Shown: positions 52,159 through 61,687, counted from the stretch's first letter. The stretch is DNA of 64,000 nt from an uncultured Opitutales bacterium (GCA_900548275.1 URJY01000003.1:1-64000); one strand, 5' to 3'. Notes: generated by a model from the sequence alone, not told the origin. A program made the numbers and translations.

Positions 52159-55037
52159 ACAATTCTCCATTCTATTGCAAATATTATTTGCGATGTTATC
52201 TTATTAGTCAATGATTTTTCGGCGGCGGCGATTAGTTTGTCGCGTTCGTCGTCTATGGCGTCTTGGGCGGCGAAAAGTTTGCGCCGTAGGTTCATTCTTT
52301 CCGTTTCGGCGGCTCTCAAATTACGTTGGTTTGCTATCTTCTCGTCGAGCGTATGGAGGTTGCGAGTATTCTTCTTTAAGTCGCGAATTTGTTTGTCGAT
52401 TTCCTTGATTTTCAAGTCGAGGGACGTTTTGCGGTCTTCGCTCCAACGCTCGAGTTTCTCGACTTCGGCATCGAACTGTTTAGCGGTTTTCTCGGTGTTG
52501 TCGGCGATAATTGCCGCTTTTTGGCTTTCAAAGAAAGGTTCAAGAGGTGTCGAATCAAACGCGTCGGGGAGATCGTATGTTCGGGCGTTGAGGTTGAAAA
52601 ATCTGCGGGCGGTATCGGGATCTATTTGGTTGCCGAGGTCGTCAACACAGGTGAAGACAAGGTGTTCTTCGGGCTCGGTTGTGCCGATTGTGATTTTTGA
52701 GAGCATCAGTTTGCCCGACTTTTTCGGCAGCTGTTCGATAACCGAAATTTTACCGATTGTGTTTTCGTAATCGAAGAGAACGCCGCGGTATGGAAGATCG
52801 CGGTTGGCGGCGCGGGCGATGAGCTTTTGGGCTATCGGGTGCGTGATGCCGTAGGGCTGGCAATATTCGCCGTTCCATTTTATGGCGTAGAGTTTTTTAT
52901 CCACAAAGTCGGGCGCGGTCTCGTTAAGCATTTGGAACGTGAGATTTTCTTCGTCGAAAAACACGCCCTGACTTGAAAGCTCGTATTTTGTAAGCGCCCA
53001 AAGAATTGCCTGCAATTTGTCGATGGTTGCGTGCGAAGCCTCGTGGAAAACGTTGAGGCGTTCGGCAACTTCGGCGTCGAAATTTTCAAGCAGTTTGCGC
53101 CGCGCCTTGCGGATATTTTCGGCAATCTCCAAAGAAAAGCGCGTTTGAATGAAGTCGAACTCCATTTGGATCTGCGCGGACGTTCGGCATTTTTGATAGA
53201 TTTCTGCAATTTTGCGCTCGAAGTCTAATCCGTTGCCGAGCGCGCCGAGAATTTCGTCGCTCGCGCCGAACACGCCCTCGAAGAGATGGAGCTTTTCGTT
53301 GAGAATCTCGTAGACGCGTTGGTCGGCTTCGTTATTGAGGTTGAGGAAATTCACGACAACGACATCGTATTTTTGTCCGTATCGATGGCAACGTCCGATT
53401 CTCTGTTCAATACGCTGCGGGTTCCAAGGAAGGTCGTAATTGACCACGAGCGAGCAAAATTGCAGGTTGATACCTTCTGCCGCGGCCTCCGTTGCAATCA
53501 TAATCTGCGCGTTGTCGCGGAAGTGCTCGACAAGAGCCGTGCGCATGTCGGCGGATTTTGACGCGGTAATGCGGTTCTGATTTTTCGCTTTCCACTCGTT
53601 GTAAATACGTTTCGACGTTTCGTCGGAATTTGTGCCGTTAAAGAGCATCAATTTGCCGTCGTAGCCGTTTTCGGAAAGAATTTGCCAGATGTAGTCTTGC
53701 GTTCGGCGCGACTCCGTAAAGATTACCGCCTTGCGCGCCCCGCCGAGATTTTCCGCCATAGCAAAACCACTTTTGAGCGCGGCAAGCAGAGCCTCGCCTT
53801 TCGCATTTTGACGGATACTTTGCGCGAGCGAAAGATAATTTTTAAGATCCGCAATTTCGCTCTTTATCGCGTTGATTTCGAATTCCGACAACGGTTCGTC
53901 GGGTTGGTCGGGAGAGGGGAGATCTCCGTCGAAAGATTCGTCGTCTTCATCGTCGTCGAACTCGTCGGAGGCGGAGTATTCGTCCGCCGTTTCGAAATCC
54001 TGCGACACATCGAGTTTAGCCTGTTCGGTGCCGTCTTTGAGCATAAGTTCAAGGCGGGTAATAAGAGTTTCAAGTGTTCCCGCAATAGCAAAGGACGACG
54101 AGGCAAGCAGTTTGCGCAAAATCATTGTCATCAGTTTGCGTTGCCCGTTTGGCAGGGCTTTAAGGGCGTCGCGCCGCAAGTATTCGGAAATTTGTTCGTA
54201 GAGCTTTTCTTCGGCTTTTGTCGAATAAAACTCCTGTGTGAAAACGTGCCGCTTTGTGTATTTTATATACTTCAAAACCTGCTTGCGAAGAGTACGTTTA
54301 CACAAGTGCGAAAGGCGTTCGCGGAGGTCGGCAAGTGTGGTGTCTGTCGGATTGTTTACAAAGAGTTCGCGAAAACTTTTCTCGTCGCCGAAAACGTGCG
54401 GATCGATAATTCCGACAAGCCCGTAAAGTTCCATCAGATTGTTTTGTAAAGGCGTTGCCGTAAGCAAAATTTTCGGCGCACTTTGAAGCGAATTTTTTAT
54501 CGAAGTCCCCATTTTGTTTCCGCTTTTATAGACGTTGCGCAAGCGGTGGGCTTCGTCTATTACCGCTAAATCCCACGGTGTTTGTTTCAAGTAAGCCTCC
54601 TTGTTGCGGGCGAACGCGTAGGACGTGATTACGATTTCATCGCAATTGAAGGGGTTTAGTTTTCCGTTTTTTATCGCTTCGTTGAACGACTTGTTTTCGA
54701 GGATTTTTGCCGAAAGGGAGAATTTTTCTTCCAGTTCAATCTGCCATTGCTTGCGCAAATTTGCCGGAACGATAACCAGAATCCTCCGTTTTTTCTCTGC
54801 CCAACGCTGTGCGATTAAAATTCCGGCTTCGATGGTTTTACCAAGACCTACCTCGTCCGCAATAAGCGCACCGCGCGAGAGCGGCGAACTGAACGCAAAA
54901 ACGGCGGCATCGACTTGATGCGGATTCAAGTCGACGCGTGTATTCATAAGCGCGGCGGCAAGGCGTTCGACCGTTCCTAGCGGGGCGCGAAGGGAAAGTT
55001 CATTTGCGAATAGTTGGGCGTGATAGTCTGTAATCAT
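52155..55037 (-). CDS. SNF2-family helicase/ATPase
   Basis: This 960-aa protein is a RapA/SNF2-like DNA translocase. ADEVGLGKTIEAG (Walker A, 64-68) and VIDEAHRLRN (161-164) mark the first RecA lobe. The second lobe has IMIATEAAAEGINLQFCSLV and RIEQRIGRCHRYGQ (motifs V/VI). A long C-terminal coiled coil (about 855-945) is rich in Lys, Glu and Arg. Related helicases occur in defence systems such as DISARM (DrmD), but no other DISARM genes are present. It is the first gene of the minus-strand operon. The ATG at 55037 is chosen over a TTG at 55052. Confidence 0.88.
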   Translation of the reverse strand: MITDYHAQLFANELSLRAPLGTVERLAAALMNTRVDLNPHQVDAAVFAFSSPLSRGALIADEVGLGKTIEAGILIAQRWAEKKRRILVIVPANLRKQWQIELEEKFSLSAKILENKSFNEAIKNGKLNPFNCDEIVITSYAFARNKEAYLKQTPWDLAVIDEAHRLRNVYKSGNKMGTSIKNSLQSAPKILLTATPLQNNLMELYGLVGIIDPHVFGDEKSFRELFVNNPTDTTLADLRERLSHLCKRTLRKQVLKYIKYTKRHVFTQEFYSTKAEEKLYEQISEYLRRDALKALPNGQRKLMTMILRKLLASSSFAIAGTLETLITRLELMLKDGTEQAKLDVSQDFETADEYSASDEFDDDEDDESFDGDLPSPDQPDEPLSEFEINAIKSEIADLKNYLSLAQSIRQNAKGEALLAALKSGFAMAENLGGARKAVIFTESRRTQDYIWQILSENGYDGKLMLFNGTNSDETSKRIYNEWKAKNQNRITASKSADMRTALVEHFRDNAQIMIATEAAAEGINLQFCSLVVNYDLPWNPQRIEQRIGRCHRYGQKYDVVVVNFLNLNNEADQRVYEILNEKLHLFEGVFGASDEILGALGNGLDFERKIAEIYQKCRTSAQIQMEFDFIQTRFSLEIAENIRKARRKLLENFDAEVAERLNVFHEASHATIDKLQAILWALTKYELSSQGVFFDEENLTFQMLNETAPDFVDKKLYAIKWNGEYCQPYGITHPIAQKLIARAANRDLPYRGVLFDYENTIGKISVIEQLPKKSGKLMLSKITIGTTEPEEHLVFTCVDDLGNQIDPDTARRFFNLNARTYDLPDAFDSTPLEPFFESQKAAIIADNTEKTAKQFDAEVEKLERWSEDRKTSLDLKIKEIDKQIRDLKKNTRNLHTLDEKIANQRNLRAAETERMNLRRKLFAAQDAIDDERDKLIAAAEKSLTNKITSQIIFAIEWRIV

Positions 55038-55252
55038 TTCAAAATCTGCCAATCTACACTACTACAAAGACGGAAATGGGCAAGTTTTTGTTATTATCGT
55101 GTAAAAATTTACGCATATGCTGCTTTGCCCAGTTGAACTAAATGTAATCTCCACGCGCCTGATTTCTTAAATTACAAGTAAAATTCGCGCGAACCTTACC
55201 CTGTTTGGGTAAATTTTTACTCCATAAGACATAGCTTTGTAAGCTATTTTTT

Positions 55253-55783
55253 ATGAGTAAAGAATATTACACATTAAGTGAACTAATCGACAATAACGGC
55301 GGGCTTTTGAATGACGAAAGTCTGCATTTTATAGCCAGGCACGGGTTGCTTTGCGAATTGCTACTTTGCAACAATCGGCTTGGGGAGGAGGCGTTCTTGG
55401 CGTTGCCTGCGATGGGATATGCGCCAAACAGCAACGAGCTTGCGTGTTATCTGTATATGCGCGACGACCTTGATTGCAAGATGATGTCGGCACTCAACCT
55501 CTCCGATACGGTAATGTTGGAGTTGCTGTGTCTTGACCTATCGCTTTTGCCTGCGGTAAGGGCGAAGGGGCTATTTTGGCGTCTTGACGAAGGGCAATTT
55601 GCAAGAATTTTCATTAACGCGTATCTCGCACCTGAAAACACTGAACTTGTTACCGAACTACAAAAGCGCGGATGGGCTTTTATGGACGCCGTAATTTTGG
55701 ACTGTCCAGAAATAATCCCGACTCTCGAACGAATGGGGGCAGATTTGGGGCAGTCGCGCTATGCCGCGTATCTTTCAAAGTAA
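55253..55783 (+). CDS. Unknown protein of the mobile element
   Basis: This 176-aa protein is leucine-rich and helical (for example LLCELLLCNNRLGEEAFLAL) with several cysteines. Repeating hydrophobic helices suggest a solenoid-like fold, but no repeat family is recognised. It is divergent from the helicase operon across a 215-bp spacer and lies 28 bp upstream of the coupling-protein-like gene, so it probably belongs to the mobilisation block. Confidence 0.65.
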   Translation: MSKEYYTLSELIDNNGGLLNDESLHFIARHGLLCELLLCNNRLGEEAFLALPAMGYAPNSNELACYLYMRDDLDCKMMSALNLSDTVMLELLCLDLSLLPAVRAKGLFWRLDEGQFARIFINAYLAPENTELVTELQKRGWAFMDAVILDCPEIIPTLERMGADLGQSRYAAYLSK

Positions 55784-55811
55784 ATTTTGTGAGTAGGAAA
55801 CATTTTACGTT

Positions 55812-57281
55812 ATGAAAAATAAGATAGTTTCTTCAATCAAAACGAGCGCGGGAGAGTTACAACTTTCCGAAGATACGCTCTGCAAGTACACGATATTTAT
55901 AGGCAGCACGGGCAGCGGGAAAACAACTTCGCTAAACGTGCTTTTGCGCGATATCATCGGGTATAATGCGGAAGACGAAACGCAGAAAGTCGGATTGCTC
56001 ATCTTCGATTTAAAAGGCGACAACACGCTTTTCAAAATCCGAAAATGGGCGGAAGAATGTGGACGCGGGGAAGACGTAATAGATTATTGCGCCGACTCTA
56101 AGTTCTACTTCGACCCGCTCGGAGGCTTGGACAGCTTCCGCAAAATTCCTGAATACGTCGAACGACTTTACAACATCTTTCCATTCCAGAGTAGCGAAGT
56201 TTATTGGGAACAGTCCCTAAGAAAGCGGTTCAAGACAGTGCTGACTTACTGCTTATTCCGACATGAAAAGACAAGGTTTAAACTCTTCTTGGAAGAACTG
56301 CGAGAGTTTACAACGGCGGATTCGTCAAACAGTAATTGGCGCGACGTGATGGACTCTGTTGAGATGGTTTTACGTGCACTTGAAAAGAAGTCGAAAGGCG
56401 CAGCAACCGAATCATATGAAATTTTGCGCGAACTTTTAGAGAACACGCGGGCGGGCGTTAACGAATGGCAACGTCTCGACCCTCGAACCAAGAGCAATGA
56501 GTTAAGCACGATGTCGAACTTGATTTCATGTTTCGGTAACCCGATTACAAACGGGCATATTTTCGAGGGGAAGAGCAAGACGCGCTTGGACATCGGAGAA
56601 CTTGTGTGTTCGGGAAAGATTGTCGTGGCTTCGTTCGACGGAATTGCAAACAGGCAGTCGGCGTCGGCAATTTGTAAACTTTTAAAGAGCGATGTCTACG
56701 GACACATTCAGGCGCGGCAAAATCCAAGCCGGCTTGTTGGTATTGTTATGGACGAATTTCCGCTTGTGGCAACCGACGGAGAAAACATCTCGGGCGACGG
56801 CTTCAATATGCAGACAATCCGTTCGAAACGCGGCTTTGTGATTGCCGCAACGCAGGGACTTGTCGGGCTTGATTTATCAATAGGCGAACAAGCTCGCCGC
56901 AGGCTTATGACGAATTTCAACAACGTTTTCGTCTTCAAAAGCAACGAACGCGAAGTGCTCGAATTGGTTGATGACTTGAACTTCTGTGAGCCGCCGCGGA
57001 GAAATATTGGGTTCGGGAACGATTCTCAATCTTGCGAAAAACGCGAGGCAATAACGCTTGCTAACGCTCCCGCGGGCTATGCCGCGATAAAGCTTGCCGA
57101 CGGCTTTCAGTCGAACGGTCTTGTTGAAATCGAACGTCTCTTTGTTGATACGCCGCCGATATCCGCGAATAAGCTTGAATCGGAAATTGATAAATGCGCA
57201 AAAGTTCTCCGCACCTACTTAAAGACAATCGATTTTAACGCCTACCTTAACGGTAAATTTTTAGACAAAGACACTTTATAA
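55812..57281 (+). CDS. TraD/VirD4-like coupling ATPase, soluble form
   Basis: This 489-aa ATPase has Walker A GSTGSGKTTS at 31-40, LLIFDLKGDNTLF near residue 64 (typical of TrwB/TraD coupling proteins) and Walker B IVMDEFPLVA near 317. It lacks the N-terminal membrane helices of classical type IV coupling proteins. It would bring the relaxase-DNA complex to a secretion channel supplied by another element. It is followed by two small genes and then the convergent relaxase. Alternative: another HerA/FtsK-like ATPase, less likely given the relaxase nearby. Confidence 0.8.
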   Translation: MKNKIVSSIKTSAGELQLSEDTLCKYTIFIGSTGSGKTTSLNVLLRDIIGYNAEDETQKVGLLIFDLKGDNTLFKIRKWAEECGRGEDVIDYCADSKFYFDPLGGLDSFRKIPEYVERLYNIFPFQSSEVYWEQSLRKRFKTVLTYCLFRHEKTRFKLFLEELREFTTADSSNSNWRDVMDSVEMVLRALEKKSKGAATESYEILRELLENTRAGVNEWQRLDPRTKSNELSTMSNLISCFGNPITNGHIFEGKSKTRLDIGELVCSGKIVVASFDGIANRQSASAICKLLKSDVYGHIQARQNPSRLVGIVMDEFPLVATDGENISGDGFNMQTIRSKRGFVIAATQGLVGLDLSIGEQARRRLMTNFNNVFVFKSNEREVLELVDDLNFCEPPRRNIGFGNDSQSCEKREAITLANAPAGYAAIKLADGFQSNGLVEIERLFVDTPPISANKLESEIDKCAKVLRTYLKTIDFNAYLNGKFLDKDTL

Positions 57282-57284
57282 TCT

Positions 57285-57458
57285 ATGAAATCTCATCATT
57301 CAAAATCATTTTCGCGATACCTGCGCGAAGTCAAAATCAGATACAAACGCGAGACGGCAAAGCGCAGTTTTGTTATAGCTTACGAACATTGCAACCTGCC
57401 GATTCTCCACACAGCAAGACTGCTCGCCAACAAACAACTCGCATACGAAAGGAATTAA
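57285..57458 (+). CDS. Small basic protein
   Basis: This 57-aa open frame starts MKSHHSKSFSRYLREVKIRY and ends LLANKQLAYERN. It starts 3 nt after the ATPase stop and its stop is 1 nt before the next start (TAATATG). The ending AAAGGAATTAAT provides the next gene's ribosome-binding site. The tight packing supports a real gene. It is highly basic and could bind DNA or the relaxosome. No family is recognised. Confidence 0.6.
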   Translation: MKSHHSKSFSRYLREVKIRYKRETAKRSFVIAYEHCNLPILHTARLLANKQLAYERN

Positions 57459-57459
57459 T

Positions 57460-57891
57460 ATGGACGAAAAACTTTTTCACGCACACAAAGACACACACAA
57501 CCCGAACAATCCGTATCCCGACTTTGTCCGCCAAGTGGCTAAACGTACAAAAGTACCGATTGAGCTTCTGACGCGCAAAAGATATTACGGGAAGTCCGCC
57601 AACGGCAAAGGCGACAACCACCATATCTTGGACAAATCGCTTTTCCCAAAGAAGGGCACGCCAACTATCAGTGTCTCAAAAGAAAAACACTTCGAGCTTC
57701 AATGCCTACTCGCCCAAGCCACAACCCTACAAGGCTATATGGACTACGAACAAGCCGTGAAAACCGAGTGCCCCGAAATCCAAAACCCCATCGCCCAAAT
57801 CTACTGGCAACGCATAGAATCCCTCCACACCCCGTGGCGGATTAGATTGACCTTATGGGTAAAAAAGGTTTTTGGAGATCGTATTCTGTAG
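57460..57891 (+). CDS. Unknown protein of the mobilisation block
   Basis: This 143-aa protein begins MDEKLFHAHKDTHNPNNPYP and is rich in His, Lys and Tyr. Histidine-containing GDNHHILDKSLFPKKG near residue 52 recalls metal-binding loops, but no nuclease family can be assigned. A good AAAGGAATTAAT site precedes the ATG. It is the last gene of the plus-strand mobilisation group, followed by a long hairpin shared with the convergent relaxase gene. Confidence 0.65.
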   Translation: MDEKLFHAHKDTHNPNNPYPDFVRQVAKRTKVPIELLTRKRYYGKSANGKGDNHHILDKSLFPKKGTPTISVSKEKHFELQCLLAQATTLQGYMDYEQAVKTECPEIQNPIAQIYWQRIESLHTPWRIRLTLWVKKVFGDRIL

Positions 57892-57907
57892 ACAGCCTGA
57901 AGTATCT

Positions 57908-57938
57908 CAACCGTTGGCAGAAATCTGCCCAACGGTTG
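57908..57938. terminator. Bidirectional hairpin between mobilisation genes and relaxase
   Basis: CAACCGTT-GGCAGA pairs with TCTGCC-C-AACGGTTG (one bulged base) around a 2-nt loop. It lies between two convergent stop codons. Confidence 0.75.
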
Positions 57939-57978
57939 CATGTATATAAGTAAACGTTTTGTTTTATCTCGTGTTGCA

Positions 57979-60195
57979 TTACAAATCAATATCCCTGCTT
58001 GTTAGTTGGCGGGGTGGTTCTTTTTTGGGGGCTGGTGGAATAGTCGGGGTGGTTGTGGGTATGGACTTGGTCAGAGCGGAATTATCTTTGGGGTAGGTAT
58101 TTTGTTGCGACTTGGGGTAGTTCGTTGTGGGTGGTGGGGTAATTCTTGGTTGCTGTTTAGGTATTGGTCGGGCGGGTGGTGGCTGAAGTGGCGGTGTCAG
58201 TTGTGGTTTCTGGGTGAAAGTTGGTTCGGGGTATGCTTGGCGGGTTTGTACTCTATTATATAGAGATGGACTGGCAGAAGTTGGTCTTGTGGGGTGAGTA
58301 TTGTTATGCTCGGGCGATGAACTTTTATTCATTACGGCGGGACGGTTTACAAGTTGCCGTTCTCGTGTGGTGGGTTGTTGCGAATGTTGCGGCTGGGTAT
58401 GGATTTGGGAAGACGGAGCTTGTTGCATTGGGGGTGTATGATTGGGGTACGATGTTGGTATTGATACCTTTCTTAGTTGAGATTGTGCCTCAATCGGCGT
58501 AAGAGTCGTCTTTGTCTGGATTGGTGTTTTGGTCTTATCGGAGTAGGAGAAATGCGGTAACGGATGATGTTGTGATTGCGTCTGTTGGGGTATCGGGATA
58601 GTTTGGTAGGATTGCGTTCTTGCCGAAGTTTGTGTGATGTTTTGTGGGAGTGTGTTCGTGATTTGGTTTTTCACTTCAATTTTCTTCAACCCAAACGAGC
58701 GTAGTAGTGGCATCGCGTAGTCTTCTTTGTGGGGCAGAGTTGTTTGATCGTTCGAAATTAAGACAAGTTTTGAGCTTGTTGCGTTTACAGCTTTTATGAG
58801 TTTAAGGAAGTAGTCGCAGCCGATAAAATCGGCGTTGTCCAAAATAAAGATTGAAGGGGATTGGATTTTGCCGATTTCGGCAAAGCGCGTCGTGATGACA
58901 TTAAAATTCATGCGAACTCGCCTGCGACTGGCGTTTAAGTAGACAATCGGCACCTTGTTGGCGTCTACGAAGTGGTTCAGATTTTTAGTGAACGACGCCC
59001 CGCCGTCGTCGTTAACTTCAAAGATGGCACTCTGTTCGAAATACATATTTTGGTAGCGGATATCGGGAATTTCTATGTCGGTCGGGCAGGAAACAAACGT
59101 GCGTGCCGAAGCTTTGGCAAATTCCCCGCGCAATTCTGCGTGCACAGGCGGTTGATTGTCCTCCACCCCGCATAATCGGGCAGCCCAGTTTGCGATTTTG
59201 CCAAAAAGGTTTTGGGGCGTTTGTGGGACTTTCTGTTTGGGGTTAATACCCTTCGGCGATGGATGTTTTTGTGGCATTTTACCCATCATTCCGCGGGCAA
59301 CCTTTGCTATCTGGTTGCCGCAGGCAATTTTTATCTCTTTACGAATGCGCCTTAACGCCGCCTTTGTCATACGGTCTGGGCGTTTGGGTTCTTTAAAGAG
59401 ATTGGCTATTCTTGCGATTGCGCGTTTACCGTATTTCTTATTCGGATTTTTTGCCTGCAATTCTTTTGCTTTGCTTTTTATCTGCTTGATCCGCTTGCTG
59501 AACCTGTCGCACAACGACTGAGGAATTCCCGCGATTAACACTTCTCCTTTGGCGTCTAACGATGCTTTTATTCCTTTGTCTTTCAGGCGTTCAACAAGCT
59601 TTTGGCGGTAAATCAATGTTGCTACTTGCGACTCTTTGTAGATTTCCAGCGGATCCAAGGCTTTGTATTTTTGCTCGTTTTGGTCGTAAGTTAGATTGAA
59701 AATTTCGTAATGGCTGTGCAGTTGCGGGTCGTCAGCTCTGCTTAAAAGGTGCGTGATTTTCACGCCAAGAAAACTTCCAGTAAAGACTGAATCATTCGCC
59801 CCGTTCTTCCGAATTCTCACCTTTGCCTTTTCCTCAATCCAGCGCATGGCTTCGTCCGCCGCCTCTTCGTGGATTGCCATAAAATCGTTGTCTTTGCCGA
59901 GCATGTAAACGGCAAGGATGGAAAACGCTTTCGGCGCGGATATACACGCGCTGAAAATTTGCCGTTTGCATTCCCGCGGTCTTAGCTTTGCTTTCGTAAG
60001 CGGGTGTTTGTTGTCTAAAACTGACTTGAAAACATCCGAGGGAGCACTTTTCTCAATGCCCAGCTTCCCCGCAAGTCTACCGAAAAGCTTCGCGTTTGTG
60101 TCATTGTTCTTGTCGTAACAGAAGTAACCTAGCAGATCGTTTTCAAAATATTGAAGTACCTGCGCCTTATCCATGAACTTAGAAATTGTGAGCAT
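57979..60195 (-). CDS. MobF (TrwC/TraI-like) relaxase with Pro/Gln-rich tail
   Basis: This 738-aa relaxase nicks the transfer origin and carries the strand. It starts MLTISKFMDKAQVLQYF, with candidate tyrosines Y16, Y24 and Y27 matching TrwC Y18/Y26. The three-histidine site is H149, H160 and H162 (PQLHSHYEIFNL). The region at 370-530 keeps a Walker B-like IFILDNADF but no Walker A, so the usual helicase domain is reduced. Residues ~540-738 are rich in Pro, Gln, Thr and Ser. The ATG at 60195 matches the family start; an in-frame ATG at 60219 adds eight residues. Confidence 0.87.
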   Translation of the reverse strand: MLTISKFMDKAQVLQYFENDLLGYFCYDKNNDTNAKLFGRLAGKLGIEKSAPSDVFKSVLDNKHPLTKAKLRPRECKRQIFSACISAPKAFSILAVYMLGKDNDFMAIHEEAADEAMRWIEEKAKVRIRKNGANDSVFTGSFLGVKITHLLSRADDPQLHSHYEIFNLTYDQNEQKYKALDPLEIYKESQVATLIYRQKLVERLKDKGIKASLDAKGEVLIAGIPQSLCDRFSKRIKQIKSKAKELQAKNPNKKYGKRAIARIANLFKEPKRPDRMTKAALRRIRKEIKIACGNQIAKVARGMMGKMPQKHPSPKGINPKQKVPQTPQNLFGKIANWAARLCGVEDNQPPVHAELRGEFAKASARTFVSCPTDIEIPDIRYQNMYFEQSAIFEVNDDGGASFTKNLNHFVDANKVPIVYLNASRRRVRMNFNVITTRFAEIGKIQSPSIFILDNADFIGCDYFLKLIKAVNATSSKLVLISNDQTTLPHKEDYAMPLLRSFGLKKIEVKNQITNTLPQNITQTSARTQSYQTIPIPQQTQSQHHPLPHFSYSDKTKTPIQTKTTLTPIEAQSQLRKVSIPTSYPNHTPPMQQAPSSQIHTQPQHSQQPTTRERQLVNRPAVMNKSSSPEHNNTHPTRPTSASPSLYNRVQTRQAYPEPTFTQKPQLTPPLQPPPARPIPKQQPRITPPPTTNYPKSQQNTYPKDNSALTKSIPTTTPTIPPAPKKEPPRQLTSRDIDL

Positions 60196-60219
60196 GCCTT
60201 TTGAGTTTAGGCATTTCAT

Positions 60220-60583
60220 TTCGAAACAAACTTTGCGGTACTGACGGCTACGCCGTCTTGAATATCACAGGGTTTTTCTCGCGGGATACGCGTTGCATTT
60301 CCCGCTCGATGGGGACGCTACGCGTCCATTAATTATCTGCTTGTTTCGGAGTGCTACACTAACCCCTCCGACTTCCGTCGGAGGGTAAAGCCCGCAGTTG
60401 TTGCCGTAATTCGGCTCGGCTAAATCAGGGTGAAATACCCACCTCCCGAAATCTTTGTACCCTTCCGTTTCCCCATCTGCACTCTGCCGATTTTACCGAA
60501 GCGATTGTTCCACTAACTACCCCCCCTGAAACTTTTTTTGGGAATTTTCGCAAAGCCGAAGCAATCTTCCTATACTGTAACCT
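60220..60583. other. Hairpin-rich region between relaxase and plus-strand gene, candidate oriT
   Basis: No gene is present. Inverted repeats are at 60243-60257 (GACGGC-TAC-GCCGTC), 60281-60305 (GCGGGA/TCCCGC), 60313-60327 (GGACGC-TAC-GCGTCC) and 60364-60385 (CCCTCCGAC-TTCC-GTCGGAGGG). Position beside a relaxase gene and hairpin content fit a transfer origin. A TATACT box lies 20 bp before the next gene. Confidence 0.45.
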
Positions 60584-61687
60584 ATGAAGCGAAAAATAAA
60601 TACGCGCAAAGGTATCCCGCAACAAATTGCGGGAAGTGTAGAAAACATAAAACACGCGATTAAGGAAAACTGCAATCACGTCTTAAATGCGAAGAAATCC
60701 GTAGAGAAAGGGGAAAGTTGTATCTTTGACTCGTGCGTAGACCTTGTCTTGCTTGCCCCTTCGGCGAACAAAGCCCCCACTTATCGGTGGTTGTGCGATG
60801 AGGTGTTTTGTCTTGATCAGAAAGAGGGCTGTCCCGTTAAGCCGGACATATACAAAATCGCAAAGTCGCTCGGAGAAGTCTGTGTTAAGTTCCAATCGCC
60901 GCAAAAGGAAAACTTGCGCAAAGTTGGATGTTCGCGTTGGCAGACAATACGAAAGGCATTGGCTCGCTATCCAAAAGACAAGCGCGATGAGATTTTGAAT
61001 TCGTTGGCATCAGCCTCTTTTGACGAATGCGGGGAGGCATTGACACAAAAAGTCAACGCTACCGCAGCCGCCGCAAATATACAACCCGTGCAAAAGGAGA
61101 AAAGTGAACGGCAAAAGGTGAGGGATTCTTTTAATGCAACCCTAAAAAATATAACGGACGATACCCAGTTAAAGGCTTTGGAGCTGTATTTAGCTAACTT
61201 CAATGCCCCAGAGGTTGCGATGCAAAACGATACTGCCGAGGATGTGGAAGAAGTTCAAACAGTACAAACGCAAGAACCGTCGCCCACAAAATCGGCTACG
61301 CCGAATCAAACGCCAATGGAAGAAGACTTGGGTATTTCAATACCAAACTCACCGAGCGATAACTTCGTTACAAACACCCCCGCCGCTAATACTATTCAGC
61401 CGCAGGAAAACCCAACGAACCCTTTCCCTATTCTTGACGGGCTTAGCGACCGTGAAAAGGCGGAAAAGATTCGGGTGTGGCTAACGAGACTTGAAGGGCG
61501 CGAAGCATACAAGCGAGATGCAAACAGCTACGAAATGAAAATCGCGTGGGGTGTCGTCAAAGGAAGGATACCAGCGCAGGAAGTTTCCGCACTTGAAACA
61601 CACGAAGACCTTCGCAACTTGGCGGAGGCGAAGTCCTACCGTCAATTTATCCCGATGCAAGATAAAGGCGATTACCTCCATCCGTAA
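60584..61687 (+). CDS. Unknown protein upstream of integrase
   Basis: This 367-aa protein has a basic helical N-terminal half with cysteines (near 30, 46, 51, 71, 76, 83, 99 and 116) and GCSRWQTIRKALARYPKDKR near residue 115, suggestive of a DNA-binding helix pair. Residues ~210-290 are a Pro/Thr/Asn/Gln-rich linker. A C-terminal helical domain contains LTRLEGREAYKRDANSYEMK near 305. No family is recognised. It may be an accessory mobilisation or replication protein because it lies between the candidate oriT and the integrase. Confidence 0.65.
   Translation: MKRKINTRKGIPQQIAGSVENIKHAIKENCNHVLNAKKSVEKGESCIFDSCVDLVLLAPSANKAPTYRWLCDEVFCLDQKEGCPVKPDIYKIAKSLGEVCVKFQSPQKENLRKVGCSRWQTIRKALARYPKDKRDEILNSLASASFDECGEALTQKVNATAAAANIQPVQKEKSERQKVRDSFNATLKNITDDTQLKALELYLANFNAPEVAMQNDTAEDVEEVQTVQTQEPSPTKSATPNQTPMEEDLGISIPNSPSDNFVTNTPAANTIQPQENPTNPFPILDGLSDREKAEKIRVWLTRLEGREAYKRDANSYEMKIAWGVVKGRIPAQEVSALETHEDLRNLAEAKSYRQFIPMQDKGDYLHP

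Noticed and set aside
52155..55037. Assignment of the SNF2 helicase to DISARM
   Set aside because: No drmA, drmB, drmC or DISARM-type methylase is present; only the helicase type is shared.
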